NCBI GenBank assembly: GCA_963752325.1
Contig: CAVVXU010000004.1
Location: 496,001 to 560,000, forward strand
Source: CAVTJL01 sp963752325
Lineage (GTDB): Bacteria; Pseudomonadota; Alphaproteobacteria; Geminicoccales; Geminicoccaceae
Direction: 5' to 3'
Length of the DNA: 64,000 bases
Shown: positions 1 to 9,654 of the stretch, in pieces
How positions within the stretch are numbered: the first letter of the stretch is position 1
Layout of the letters: every line of letters begins with the position of its first letter
The notes under the pieces: model-generated
Told to the model about the DNA's origin: nothing
The model's database searches: none
The model's input: only the letters and a program-made list of their open reading frames with translations
Made by a program: the position numbers and the translations under genes

Positions 1-779
1 AGCGCCTGCCCACCTATGCCAGCACCTATCACGGCCAGGACGAGCCGGGCGGCCTCGACACGCCCGAGGCGTTCGCCGACTACGCCGTGGCCTGCAAGGA
101 AAAGGGCTTCCGCGGCTTCAAGATCCACGGCTGGAACGATGGCGACGTCGCGCGCGAGGTGAGGAACGTGCTGGGCGTGCGCAAGGCGGTGGGCGATGGC
201 TGGCGGCTGATGATCGATCCCGCCTGCCAGCTGCGCACCTGGATGGACGCGCTCGAGGTCGGCCAGGCCTGCGACGAGGCCCGCTTCTTCTGGTTCGAGG
301 ATCCCTACCGCGATTCGGGCATCGCGCCCGAGGGCCACAAGCGCCTGCGCGAGCGCCTCAAGACCCCGCTCCTGGTCTGCGAGCATGTCCGCGGCATCGA
401 GCTCAAGACCGCCTTCATCCTGGCCGGCGGCGGCGACATGCTGCATGTCGATCCCGAGTACGACATGGGCATCACCGGCGCCATCAAGATCGCCCACGTG
501 GCCGAGGCGCTGGGCCTCGACATCCAGTACCACGCCTGCGGTCCCGCCCATCGCGCCTGCATGGCCGCCACCCGCAACACCCATCTCTACGAGATGGCGC
601 TCGTCGGCCCCGCCATGCCCAACGCCGTTCCGCCGGTCTATCTCTGCGGCTATTCCGACCAGCCCGAGGATCTGGGCAAGGACGGCTGCGTCCCGGTCCC
701 CGACGGGCCCGGCCTCGGCGTCACCTACGACTGGGACCTCGTCGAGCGGACCCGGCTGGAGCACCACGTCTTCGATTGA
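1..779 (+). CDS. Enolase-superfamily (mandelate racemase/muconate lactonizing type) enzyme, 5' partial
   Basis: The reading frame is open from base 3 to the TGA at 779; the start lies outside the window. The visible part is the catalytic barrel of an acid-sugar dehydratase or racemase. A KxH motif (FKIHG) stands where the family has its KxK/KxH base. Metal ligands appear in order as MIDPAC (Asp), WFEDPY (Glu) and CEHVRG (Glu). A His-Asp pair is suggested by HVDPEYD and YHACGPAH. KxH is common among sugar-acid dehydratases, so dehydration of an aldarate or aldonate is the likeliest reaction; the substrate cannot be named. Another enolase-superfamily gene lies at 12937-14098. Confidence 0.88.
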   Translation, partial: RLPTYASTYHGQDEPGGLDTPEAFADYAVACKEKGFRGFKIHGWNDGDVAREVRNVLGVRKAVGDGWRLMIDPACQLRTWMDALEVGQACDEARFFWFEDPYRDSGIAPEGHKRLRERLKTPLLVCEHVRGIELKTAFILAGGGDMLHVDPEYDMGITGAIKIAHVAEALGLDIQYHACGPAHRACMAATRNTHLYEMALVGPAMPNAVPPVYLCGYSDQPEDLGKDGCVPVPDGPGLGVTYDWDLVERTRLEHHVFD

Positions 780-1243
780 GTTAATGGTTGGGTATAGTTT
801 TGGAATGTAGCATAGTAGGAAAGTGTGATGTAGTTTTGAGATATTTTGTGCTGTCAGAGATTATAACAGTAAGCGTTGTAGTCGAAGTCGTTCTCTGCTG
901 GTTGTCTAATTAGGGTGTTTAGCTTGCGTTGCGGAGAGCGTGGTTATCTTACGTAAGGTACTAATATCTGGAGCTTGTGCAGAGCACGTTTAGATGCTTA
1001 TAGTGATCGCATTTTGGTACGGGGATAAGTCGACGCTTGGCTCGAGTATAAGATGACACAGTTTGCGTTGCTACACCTCTTGAGAGCTTGAGAGGTATCG
1101 ATTAAGCTTACGTTTGATACACAGCTAAAAGGGGGAAGATATGTTAGCTCAGAGACGCGGAAGCTGGGGTTTGATCGGAGGTTTGACATCTTCTAGCTGA
1201 TTCGCTCCGGAGCGGATCGAGCAGGTAGCTGTCTGGCATCTGC
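780..1243. other. AT-richer gene-free stretch, left edge of accessory region
   Basis: These 464 bases are clearly less GC-rich than the flanks. I see no convincing gene: the only open stretch (998-1189, minus) has no recognisable domain. A 10-bp palindrome, CTTACGTAAG, lies at 948-957. The composition change begins immediately after the stop codon of the enolase-superfamily gene, which fits the junction of imported DNA. Confidence 0.5.
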
Positions 1244-4200
1244 GTGAGCTTTAAATATTGGACGGTGGTAGCTTTTGTCGGAGCTGGGTTTCTGATGGCT
1301 TATGGGCGCATCGGCTGGAGCGTCTTGGTCGAGACACTAGCAGACGACGTTCAGGAAGCTTATGAAAAACGCTTAAAGAAGCAATGCTCTGACTACTCTA
1401 AAAAACTGCAGCTTGAATATCTAATTAAGAGAATAAAAGATATACGATAGTCTAGATCTTCCTCAGATCAATATCTAACGCTCTTTCAGCTAACTGAGCA
1501 GCTCGACAACCTTATCGCCCCCGACGATGAGCAAGGTCGGCTAAGACGAAAACTGGCCGCAAGTATATACGATGACCGAGGTCAATGTCGAGAACTATTC
1601 CAGAGATGCTTTATGCATAACAATATCCGTGACCCCGGGTTGATAGAATTTATACGCGACTGGTTTAACAGTGACGCGGAATTCGATACAAGTCGGGCCG
1701 CGTTGCATCCTCCCACAACCCGAAAGGCCGCCTCGGCAAGGGAAAGATCGTACGCCTACCGCCATCTCTTTACAGCTGAAACTCTTCACGAATTCATCGA
1801 TACGCCTTGGAGGAACGACCGAATGCGTCTGCTGCACTTTGCGCCTTTGTGAACGCTCTGGGAAAAGCTTGCACGAAGGGCGACGCCAAGGGTGGCGCGC
1901 CGATCATAGCAGTGCGGCGCTTCGCGCTTGTCGCTCTGCTACGGATCGCCATGTCCCGAACAAAAGGACTTCAGCGTCGCTTTTACGCGCCACTTCTGCG
2001 CGATCCGCTAAGCCTCCCGTCGAGCCAATCGCGGGGCGAAAGCATTCCTCCGGGCGGCGACCCGTTGCTCATACTTCATAGGGGGCTGGGAATAGATAGA
2101 TTTCTTACGACAAACTACGACCTCGATATTGAGCGCCTCTTCCGGGATGTTGGCTACGTGGATCAGCTAGATGAAGATATTGGAAAACATGCGCACAACC
2201 CCCATGACAATCGGCGCGGCGATCGGATGGAGCCACTTGGAGGTCGAAGCCGGGACACTGTCATGAACTCCCAGGGACACGGGAACCTTCTGGACTTTGC
2301 TATCCAAGATAGGAGAAGTAGACCCGAGGTAATCCATCTTCATGGCCGAGCTACGATCGCCGACGGGGACGACGTGGTGATCACGGAGGGGGACTATCAG
2401 GCACGATATCAGTTTGAGGGAGCGGACCGACACCCGCTGGACGTTGCACGGAGGGTCACGTTTGGCGGAAATCCTCTTCTATTCGTCGGATTGGGAATGG
2501 GGGAGGATGATATACTCCGCCCGCTTAGGGAATTTATGGGAGAGGAGAACAGACTAGGCGATAGACTTGCTGTCGCTCTTATGCCAGGAAGCAAGCGAGG
2601 AGGACAGCGACTACTAGAGCAGATGACCTTGCTGAATTGATACGGCGTCTATGCGTTATACTACGGATCGGCGACTATTCGCGACGCCGATCAAGGAGAG
2701 AGTGAGGTTCATATCGCTGATTGGTTGGCGTGGATCGTCGAGCTTATACAAGTGGCGAATTCATTGGCGATCTCGTTGGCGAGTGATCGAAAGGAAAGGC
2801 GGTCCGCATTTGAACGGAAATGGCAGGAGGCCAAGAAAAGCGGCGTCGTCGGGTCTGAGACGATCTTCCGACCTGTCAAGCTGGACGGGCTCTCGCAGTC
2901 AGCAATAGAGCCGAACATCGGCTTCGAGATCGAGCTACTGGAGTCCTGCATCTGCCTGCTTCGAGGCACTGAGGAGCCGGGAATTCGAGCTCGCGCTCGC
3001 TCTTCGGACCGCTCTTGAGGGCGTGAGGATCAGCATACAATCCGCCTGCCTTTGCGCGCGCCTTGCCCGCCTTGAGGAGGATTGGCGGAGCTGGAAGGAG
3101 GACTGGTTCCGCCTGCCGATGGCTCGGCCGGTGGAGATACACCCGATCCGCCCCGCTGCGGCGAAGCCGGACGAATGGTTCACTGTTGGCGCAGAGGTCT
3201 ATGGACGGCATATCGTTGAACTGCCCGATCTACCGGTCAATTGGAGCTTCCCGGAGGAGGCTCGCCGGACCGATTCCATCGCGATCCGCCCTCAAGGGCC
3301 CTGCATGGTTTGGGAGGTGGCCTGAGGATCTTGGGGCCGCGCTTTTGGCGAGAATACCTCGGCCGGCGGGTTTTCCTTCTGCTCGGCCGAGCCGGTGTCG
3401 GCAAGGGCCATGTCTTCACCAGCTTGGCGGGGCGGGAAGGACTGCCGCGCTTTATCGCCGCGAGCTGGGGGCTGTCTTTTGGCGAGGGGATCAGTCGCTC
3501 AATAGCGTGGGAGCAGGATTATGCCTACCAGCAGCGCCGGTTCCCGTTCGCACATGATGGAGGACATCCTCTCTATGTGGGGGCGGCGTTCTATAATCTC
3601 AGCTTTTCGCACGAAGTCGCCTCGGTATTCGATCGGCTTACACGCTTCCTGGAACGCAGCTGGCCAAAGGTCTTCCCACCGAACGGAAAATCATCGCCCG
3701 ACGACCTGCAGACAAGACTTGCGAGCCGTCTCGAACAGGGAAAAAGTGATCTCAAGAACGACCGACGTGCGCGCCTCACAAACGTGCTCAGACTGTTTGG
3801 TGACGCGGCTCGGCTGCTTGGGAGTGGAGGTATGCGGATCCTGGTTGGGATCAGCAACCCGAGCATTCTATATGATCCAGACGGGCTTCCCAAGAACACC
3901 GGGCTCGGCCGTCTCTTTGACACTTTAATGAGTTCGGCGCACGATAGTGTCCCTATCGACGTCATCCTGCTCTGTTCCACGGATGCCGTTCCCCCCGCGT
4001 TTCGCGCACCCGGACCTGGGACAGAGAGACGTATGCTGCGGCTCCTCCCGCATCCATGTAGTGAATCGCATCGACTGACGGTGGTCGAGCATGAGCGAAT
4101 GCTCGATCTGAGCCCGTGCTACGATCCCAACCCGCCTGGCACATTTGTTCCCGACGAGGGCGTTCCGTATTCTCAATTCGATCTCCGAGGTATCATCGTA

Positions 4201-6451
4201 TGCCATCTTCTCCGCCGCTCCCGGGTTGCGACGCTGGCAAGCTCGTTCTTCCCGCGGACGGCGATCGCAATGGCTGCGGCGGAGCTCGGCATCGCACAGA
4301 AGGACATTTCGCGTCAGGAGATGATAGAAGGTCAGAGGCTAATGCGAGGCCACTCCTCAGCTAGGCGAACTGGTGAGGAACTGGAGGAGGCCACGATCAA
4401 GAGGCTTGTTCTATCTGTCTGGCGCAATGGAAATCGGACTTTGCTCGAATATGACAGCCTGAGGGCCGGGCTTGGTACGGTTCGGAAGGACAGAAGCCGG
4501 TTGAAAATACTGCAAGGAGCCGTTTCGGAGCGGTTTCGCCAATTTGCAAATTCGGTGAGCAAGAACCGCTTCGCAGGCTCTCTGCTTTTGTCCGCTGCCG
4601 ACGAGCAGATTGGTCCGCGTGATGACGGTCTGAGACATGAGTTGGGGCTTCGGGGCGTTCGGTTCCTCGACGAGGCGGCCAGTCGCCTTTCGGGCATCTC
4701 GCCGTCTCAGAAGGACGAAACGATAGTTGAGATCGTGTTGGCGGCGATGGAGCGCCTCCATCGGGAGCGGCAGCCGCCTCCCTTGCGGCTCAGGAGCGTC
4801 GCTCGGCTGGGCCCCGCGCTCCACCGGCTACTTCTCCAGATACTTTGGCACGTGTCTGTTATCGGCGAGCCTGTGGAGGCACGGGTGCTTGGCGTGTGCC
4901 CGGAGATTTGCGAGAGCCTTGTCTCTCTCTCAGGCGCTGGGGACGAGGTGAAGGTCGATCAGACGGATGTGGGCGTGTCGCGTCTTCTGCAGGACGCTCT
5001 TGATCTGCTGATCTACAGGTGCCTCCTGTTCCCGGCCGGGCGCAACGAAGCCGGTGGTCAGCTGCGTTACGGGATCCACGGCTTGCTTCAGCGTACCGTA
5101 TTTAAGCTTATGGAGACCCCGCTAGGTCAGATGCGCGGTCTAGAGCGCTTTTCTCTCTCGCTATATATTGCGCAGCCATCGGATCTTCCCCGCCCGTCGC
5201 TGGAGGCACACCGGCGTCTGCGACGGCTGGCAGAGAGCCTTGCCGGGTATCCCAACGAGAGCGTCGACGATGTTCGTTCTGGCTCGGTTGAGGCGTTGGA
5301 GTTATGGGCGCGCCGCCTGCGGGCGTCGTTTGGGATCATCTGCTCGGTTTATCATGTTGCAACAATTGGACGCTTCGATGATTATTCAGCTGTCGCGAAG
5401 AGCGAATTCCCGGAATTCGGCCATTTTGAAGCTCATCGGCTGTTGGTTCGTTGGCTACTTCGGCAAGCCGCGTTGCTCAGTCAGGCTTGTGCCGATCTGC
5501 CTCTCGAGCAGCGGAGGATGCTCCCGTTCTATGCGGAAGAGATCGTTTGGCTTCTGAATGAGAGCGGTGTCCTTAGCCTCGCGCAGGGACGGATCAATGA
5601 TGCCACAGCGCTGTTTGATCAGGCGTTGGCCGCGGCTCGGGAGTGGCTAGCGCCGCACGATGCGGCGCTAGCGGCGCGGATAGGGCTGAACTCGTCGCTG
5701 GCTGCCATCGAGCGCGGTGCGACATCTCAAGCGCGGGGTGTCCTGGAGGGGATCCTGCGGCAGTCTGATGAACATCCTGTTGTTCTTGGCGTGGCGCGAG
5801 GACTGCTCGGCCTAACAGCTCACTTGGCTGGCGAGCTGAAGGAGGCGAGGCATTCGTACAGAGTTTCTATAAAGACGCTTCTTAACGTTAGAAATACGAG
5901 GGCGGCCAGTATATTTACTCGTCATTTGGGGGATATTTACCGTGCGCGTGGTCTCAAGCATTTTGCGAGGGCGCGGGAGTTGTTTGTGACGGCGGAGAGT
6001 TCTAGCGCGTCAGGGCGCGCATGAGGACGCTGCACAGCTAGCTCGACTTGCTCATGCTCGGCTCTTAGTCGTGGAGAATGATCCGGGCGACTTGGCAGAG
6101 ACCCTTCATGAGCTAGATGGCATTGAATCCTATGCTCGCTCTGTTGGACTTCCTCGCGTGTTGACCGAGGTCGCCGTCGTGCGCGCAGGGGCCGTTCTTC
6201 GGCAGGGGGAGACCAGGCGAGCCACAGAGCTTGCCGCGCAGGCGCTTGAGCTCAGTATGTTGCATGATCTGCGTCTCTTTAAGGTCAGGGCGCTGGCGTG
6301 TATTTCTCAGGCGTTTTACCGGCAGGGTGTTCTGGGGTCAGCCGATGTCGTTCGTCGTCGAGGCGAGGAGCTGGCTCGGCGCGCGGGGTATGTATCAATG
6401 GCCAAGCTGCTGAAGGGCGAGGGTGAGGCTCGGAGCATGTGGCTTCCCTAG
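1244..6451 (+). pseudogene. SIR2-STAND NTPase-TPR protein (Avs/NLR-like defence type), disrupted
   Basis: One long gene is readable across frame breaks. The N-terminus has the SIR2 nucleotide motif FVGAGF (about 1271-1288), then TTNYD (about 2110) and HLHG (about 2340), which supply the Asn and His used by SIR2-type NADases, then a VGLGMGEDD strand (about 2490). A middle linker leads to a P-loop GRAGVGKG (3385-3408), a STAND-like NTPase core and a helical C-terminus with TPR-like repeats to 6451, about 1,730 residues. In known SIR2-STAND defence proteins the repeats sense a phage protein and the SIR2 domain depletes NAD. Frame breaks lie near 1830, 2985, 3323 and 6000, and in-frame stops at 1448 (TAG) and 2638 (TGA). 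The GTG at 1244 is the first start after an in-frame TAG at 1226. Either a decaying gene or one damaged by sequence errors. Confidence 0.85.
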
Positions 6452-6646
6452 GGTAATCGGGCGAGCGCGGCGATCGTGGACGCAACGTCCTTCATACCTC
6501 CGCGTCCGGCTCGGGTCGCTCCGCGCGTATCGGCCGTTCGCAACCGGGCGGCGACCGCCCCGCGGCCGTCTGCCGCCTTGTCAAGCAACCGTCATGGTCG
6601 TTGTCATACTGGAGACACCTAGGACGCCACGCGCTTGGAGGTCGAG

Positions 6647-7567
6647 ATGGGCACGGATTCTCAGGGGCCGAAGGAAAGAAGCTGGGTCGAGGCGGAGCTC
6701 GCGGACTCCTTCGACGAGGAGCTCGAGATGGAGATCGACGACGAGCGCGTGCTGCGCGAGCTCGGTCAGATCTCCGCCCTCGAGCACAAGTCGGAGGTCG
6801 ACCGCCGCACCTATTTCTACGAGCTGTTCCGCCTCCAGGCCGAGCTGGTGAAGCTGCAGGACTGGGTCGTCCACACCGGCTACAAGCTGGTCGTGATCTT
6901 CGAGGGGCGCGATTCGGCGGGCAAGGGCGGCGTCATCAAGCGGGTGTCGCATCGCCTCAACCCGCGCGTCTGCCGCGTCGTCGCCCTGCCGGCGCCGAGC
7001 GAGCGCGAGCGTACGCAATGGTACTTCCAGCGCTACGTCCCGCATCTGCCGGCCGGCGGCGAGATCGTGCTGTTCGACCGCTCCTGGTACAACCGCTCGG
7101 GCGTCGAGCGCGTCATGGGCTTCGCCTCGCCCGATCAGGTCGAGCAGTTCATGCGCGACGTCCCCGAGTTCGAGCGCATGCTCGTCCGCTCGGGCATAAA
7201 AGTGATAAAGTACTGGTTCTCGATCACCGACCAGGAGCAGCAGCTCCGCTTCCTCACGCGCATCCACGACCCGATGAAGCAGTGGAAGCTCAGCCCCATG
7301 GACCTGCAGTCGCGCGTGCGCTGGGAAGCCTACACCAAGGCCAAGGAGGCGACGTTCGAGCGCACCAACATCCCCGAGGCACCCTGGTGGATCGTCGTGG
7401 GCAACGACAAGAAGCGCGCACGGCTCAACTGCATCCAGCACCTCTTGGGGCAGGTGCCCTACGCGGAGGTCCCCCACGACCACATCACGCTGCCCGACCG
7501 CGTCTTCAACCCGGACTATGAGCGCAAGGTCCTGCCCGACGAGCTCTACGTCCCCCAGGTCTACTGA
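6647..7567 (+). CDS. ppk2: Polyphosphate kinase 2 (PPK2 family)
   Basis: A PPK2-type enzyme of 306 residues, normal for a one-domain class I member. It transfers phosphate between polyphosphate and nucleoside diphosphates in the cytoplasm. Walker A is GRDSAGKGG (residues 87-95), followed by the lid and Walker B segment FDRSWYNRSG (about 147-157), both characteristic of PPK2. ATG at 6647 is chosen because GGAGG lies five bases upstream; a TTG at 6635 in the same frame overlaps that ribosome binding site. The gene stands alone between the SIR2-STAND gene and a zntB-like gene, and its base composition matches the host genome rather than the SIR2 gene. Confidence 0.93.
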   Translation: MGTDSQGPKERSWVEAELADSFDEELEMEIDDERVLRELGQISALEHKSEVDRRTYFYELFRLQAELVKLQDWVVHTGYKLVVIFEGRDSAGKGGVIKRVSHRLNPRVCRVVALPAPSERERTQWYFQRYVPHLPAGGEIVLFDRSWYNRSGVERVMGFASPDQVEQFMRDVPEFERMLVRSGIKVIKYWFSITDQEQQLRFLTRIHDPMKQWKLSPMDLQSRVRWEAYTKAKEATFERTNIPEAPWWIVVGNDKKRARLNCIQHLLGQVPYAEVPHDHITLPDRVFNPDYERKVLPDELYVPQVY

Positions 7568-7657
7568 GGCGCGCGCTTCCGGCTCTTCCCGCGTGTCTTC
7601 CGGCCCCGGATCATCGGCTCTTGTCGATCGGCGCCGGCCGCGGATAGTTTCTCGCTC

Positions 7658-8652
7658 GTGAGCGAAAGCAAAACCCCGATCGAGAACGGCCTCCTCTTCG
7701 GCTACCGGCTGAGGCCCGACGGTCCGCCCGAGCCCGTGGGCCTCGAGGCGGCCGAGGCACCGCCCGGGGACGGCTTCGTCTGGCTGCATCTCAATCTCGG
7801 CATCCCCAGCCTCGCCGAATGGCTGGCAACGAGCCCGCGGCTGGCCGAGCCGGCCCGCGAGGTCCTGGCCTCGCGCGACAGCACCACCCGGATCGTCACC
7901 TTCGCCTCGGGGCTCGCCGCCTGCCTGGCCGACCTCCGGCGCGAGCTCCCGGGACATGGCGATGGCACGGCCACCGGCATCCTCACCCTCTACTGCGACC
8001 GCACCCTCGTCATCACCGGCCGCCGTGCGCCGATGCAGACGGTGGAGAGGCTGCGGCGCGAGGTCCTGGACGGGCGGCACTGCGCCAGCGCCATCGCCTT
8101 CGTCGCCGCCCTCTTCCGCCGCCTCGCCGACACGTTTTCCTTCCTCGTCACGGCGCCCTGGGCGACGAGGTCGACCGGCTGGCCGAGATCGTGGCGATGG
8201 GCGACGAGGCCCTGCCCATCCGCGAGGTCGCAGCACTGCGCGTCAGGATCATCCGCGTGCGCCGCCAGCTCCATGTCGGCCGCCACGCCGTCCTGCGCCT
8301 CCAGGCCCATCCGCCGCGCTGGCTGCAGCCCGAGGAGACGGCGCTCGTCCGCGACTCGATCGAGACGCTGGCGGCGGTGGGCGACGATCTCGAAAGCATC
8401 CAGGAACGCGCCAAGCTCCTGCACGAGGAGCTCGGCACCGGCCTCGCCGAAGCCACCAACCGCAATCTTTATCTTTTGTCGGTCATCGCGGCGATCTTCC
8501 TGCCGCTCACGCTGATCACCGGCATCTTCGGCATGAACGTCGGCGGCCTGCCCTGGGTCCAGGACGGCACGGGCTTCCTGTGGGTCATGCTCGCCATGGG
8601 CGGGATCGGCTTCCTCACCGCCGTCGTGCTGAGGATGCTGCGGGTGATGTGA
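7658..8652 (+). CDS. ZntB/CorA-type divalent cation transporter (one frame break)
   Basis: A CorA-superfamily membrane channel of about 331 residues. The N-terminal cytoplasmic domain is read from GTG 7658; after a break near 8150 the frame continues as a coiled helical region ending in two membrane segments with GIFGMNVGGLPW between them, the GMN filter of the CorA/ZntB family. The NVGG context is typical of ZntB-like proteins, which move zinc and related cations. The break looks like an extra GC dinucleotide in acggcgccctg, because its removal joins both halves smoothly. A degenerate copy of the last 45 codons occurs downstream at 9404-9541. Confidence 0.85.
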
Positions 8653-8794
8653 GGCTCGGGCCGCCTCCTTGAGGAGCGGCGTGCGGCAGCATGGCTCGCC
8701 TGGCCCGGACAATGATCCCTTCGAGAACAGGGCGGCTCGGCTGACCAGTTGTCGCCCCACTCCGTAGCCTTCAAAGCAAGGCTCCGGCAACGCA

Positions 8795-9385
8795 TTGATA
8801 ACGGCCTCTGCCGACATCCACGCCTCGCGCGCAACGGCCTTGGCCGACGCTCACGGATTCCAGCTCTACGGGGCCTTCTCGACCAGCATCGCCGGCTGGG
8901 CACGCTCGGCCCTGGGCTCCGACGGCACCGCGCTCGAGATGCTGCGCAGCGCGACGCGCCGCCTCGAGGCACTCGGCGGCCGCCTCTTTCGCTGCGCCTC
9001 GATGCTCTTCACGCTCGACAGGCTCGTGGCGACCGGGGACGCCGATGCCGCACCGGCGCTCGCTGCCGAGCTGCTGGGCGAGATCGAGACGATCGGCTGC
9101 CATTTCCTGCTCGCCGAGGCGCGCCGCCTGAGGGCGCGAGCGCTGATGCTGAAGGCGCAGCCCGGCGCCGAGGCCCTGCTTCGCTCCGCCCTCGACGACG
9201 CCGCCCGGCGCGGCGCCCGCCTCTTCGAGCTCCGCGCCGCTACGGACCTCGCCCGGCTATGGGCCGAGACGGGCGACCCACAGAAGGGCGCCGAGCTGCT
9301 CGGGCCCGTCTATGGCGGGTTTCACGAAGGGCCCGACATCGCCGACCTGAAGCAAGCGAAGGCTCTACTCGACGAGCTGAGGTGA
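8795..9385 (+). pseudogene. C-terminal TPR tail of a cyclase/ATPase-TPR regulator (fragment)
   Basis: About 196 residues resemble only the end of the large proteins that join a class III cyclase domain, an AAA ATPase and TPR repeats. The C-terminal signature is clear: LARLWAETGD, then LLGPVYGGFHEG and DLKQAKALLDEL. No cyclase or ATPase domain precedes it; the upstream 140 bases hold no in-frame continuation and the TTG start is arbitrary. I read it as a stranded 3' end. It lies between an intact zntB-like gene and a fragment of a second zntB, so the segment looks like a recombination remnant. A complete cyclase of another type is at 58986-60080. Confidence 0.7.
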
Positions 9386-9403
9386 GGTCGGCGCTACGCA
9401 GTT

Positions 9404-9541
9404 GGCATCACCGGCATCTTTGGCGTGAGCGTGGGCGGCCTGCCCTGGGTCCAGGACGGCACGAGCTTCTCGTGGGCAATGCTGGCCACGGCCACGATCG
9501 GGTTTTTGACCGCGGTGGTGCTCAGGATGCTGCGGGTGATG
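9404..9541 (+). pseudogene. Duplicated zntB 3'-end fragment
   Basis: This segment repeats 8513-8650 with scattered substitutions. It reads ITGIFGVSVGGLPW and ends LRMLRVM like the intact gene. The GMN filter motif is changed to GVS, and the normal stop is replaced by read-through into unrelated codons. Without the rest of the protein it cannot work. The differences suggest the end of a diverged second copy rather than a recent tandem duplication. Confidence 0.75.
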
Positions 9542-9654
9542 GGAGCATCGTTGTTTCCTGAGGCACGGCACCTGAGTCCGCCGGGCTCAGTGCAGCGCGC
9601 AGTAAGGCGTGTCAATTCTGGACCCGCCCTTTCAGGCTACTTCGTAGTTCTACC

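Noticed and set aside
948..957. Palindrome CTTACGTAAG
   Set aside because: A single 10-bp palindrome far from any supported promoter; it can occur by chance.
998..1189. 63-codon minus-strand frame in the AT-rich stretch
   Set aside because: No ribosome binding site, domain or neighbour that supports it; expected by chance.
6581..8236. Long minus-strand open frame of about 550 codons across ppk2 and zntB
   Set aside because: It is antisense to two genes with complete family motifs, is rich in Arg, Gly, Asp and Glu without domains, and is typical of stop-poor antisense frames in high-GC DNA.
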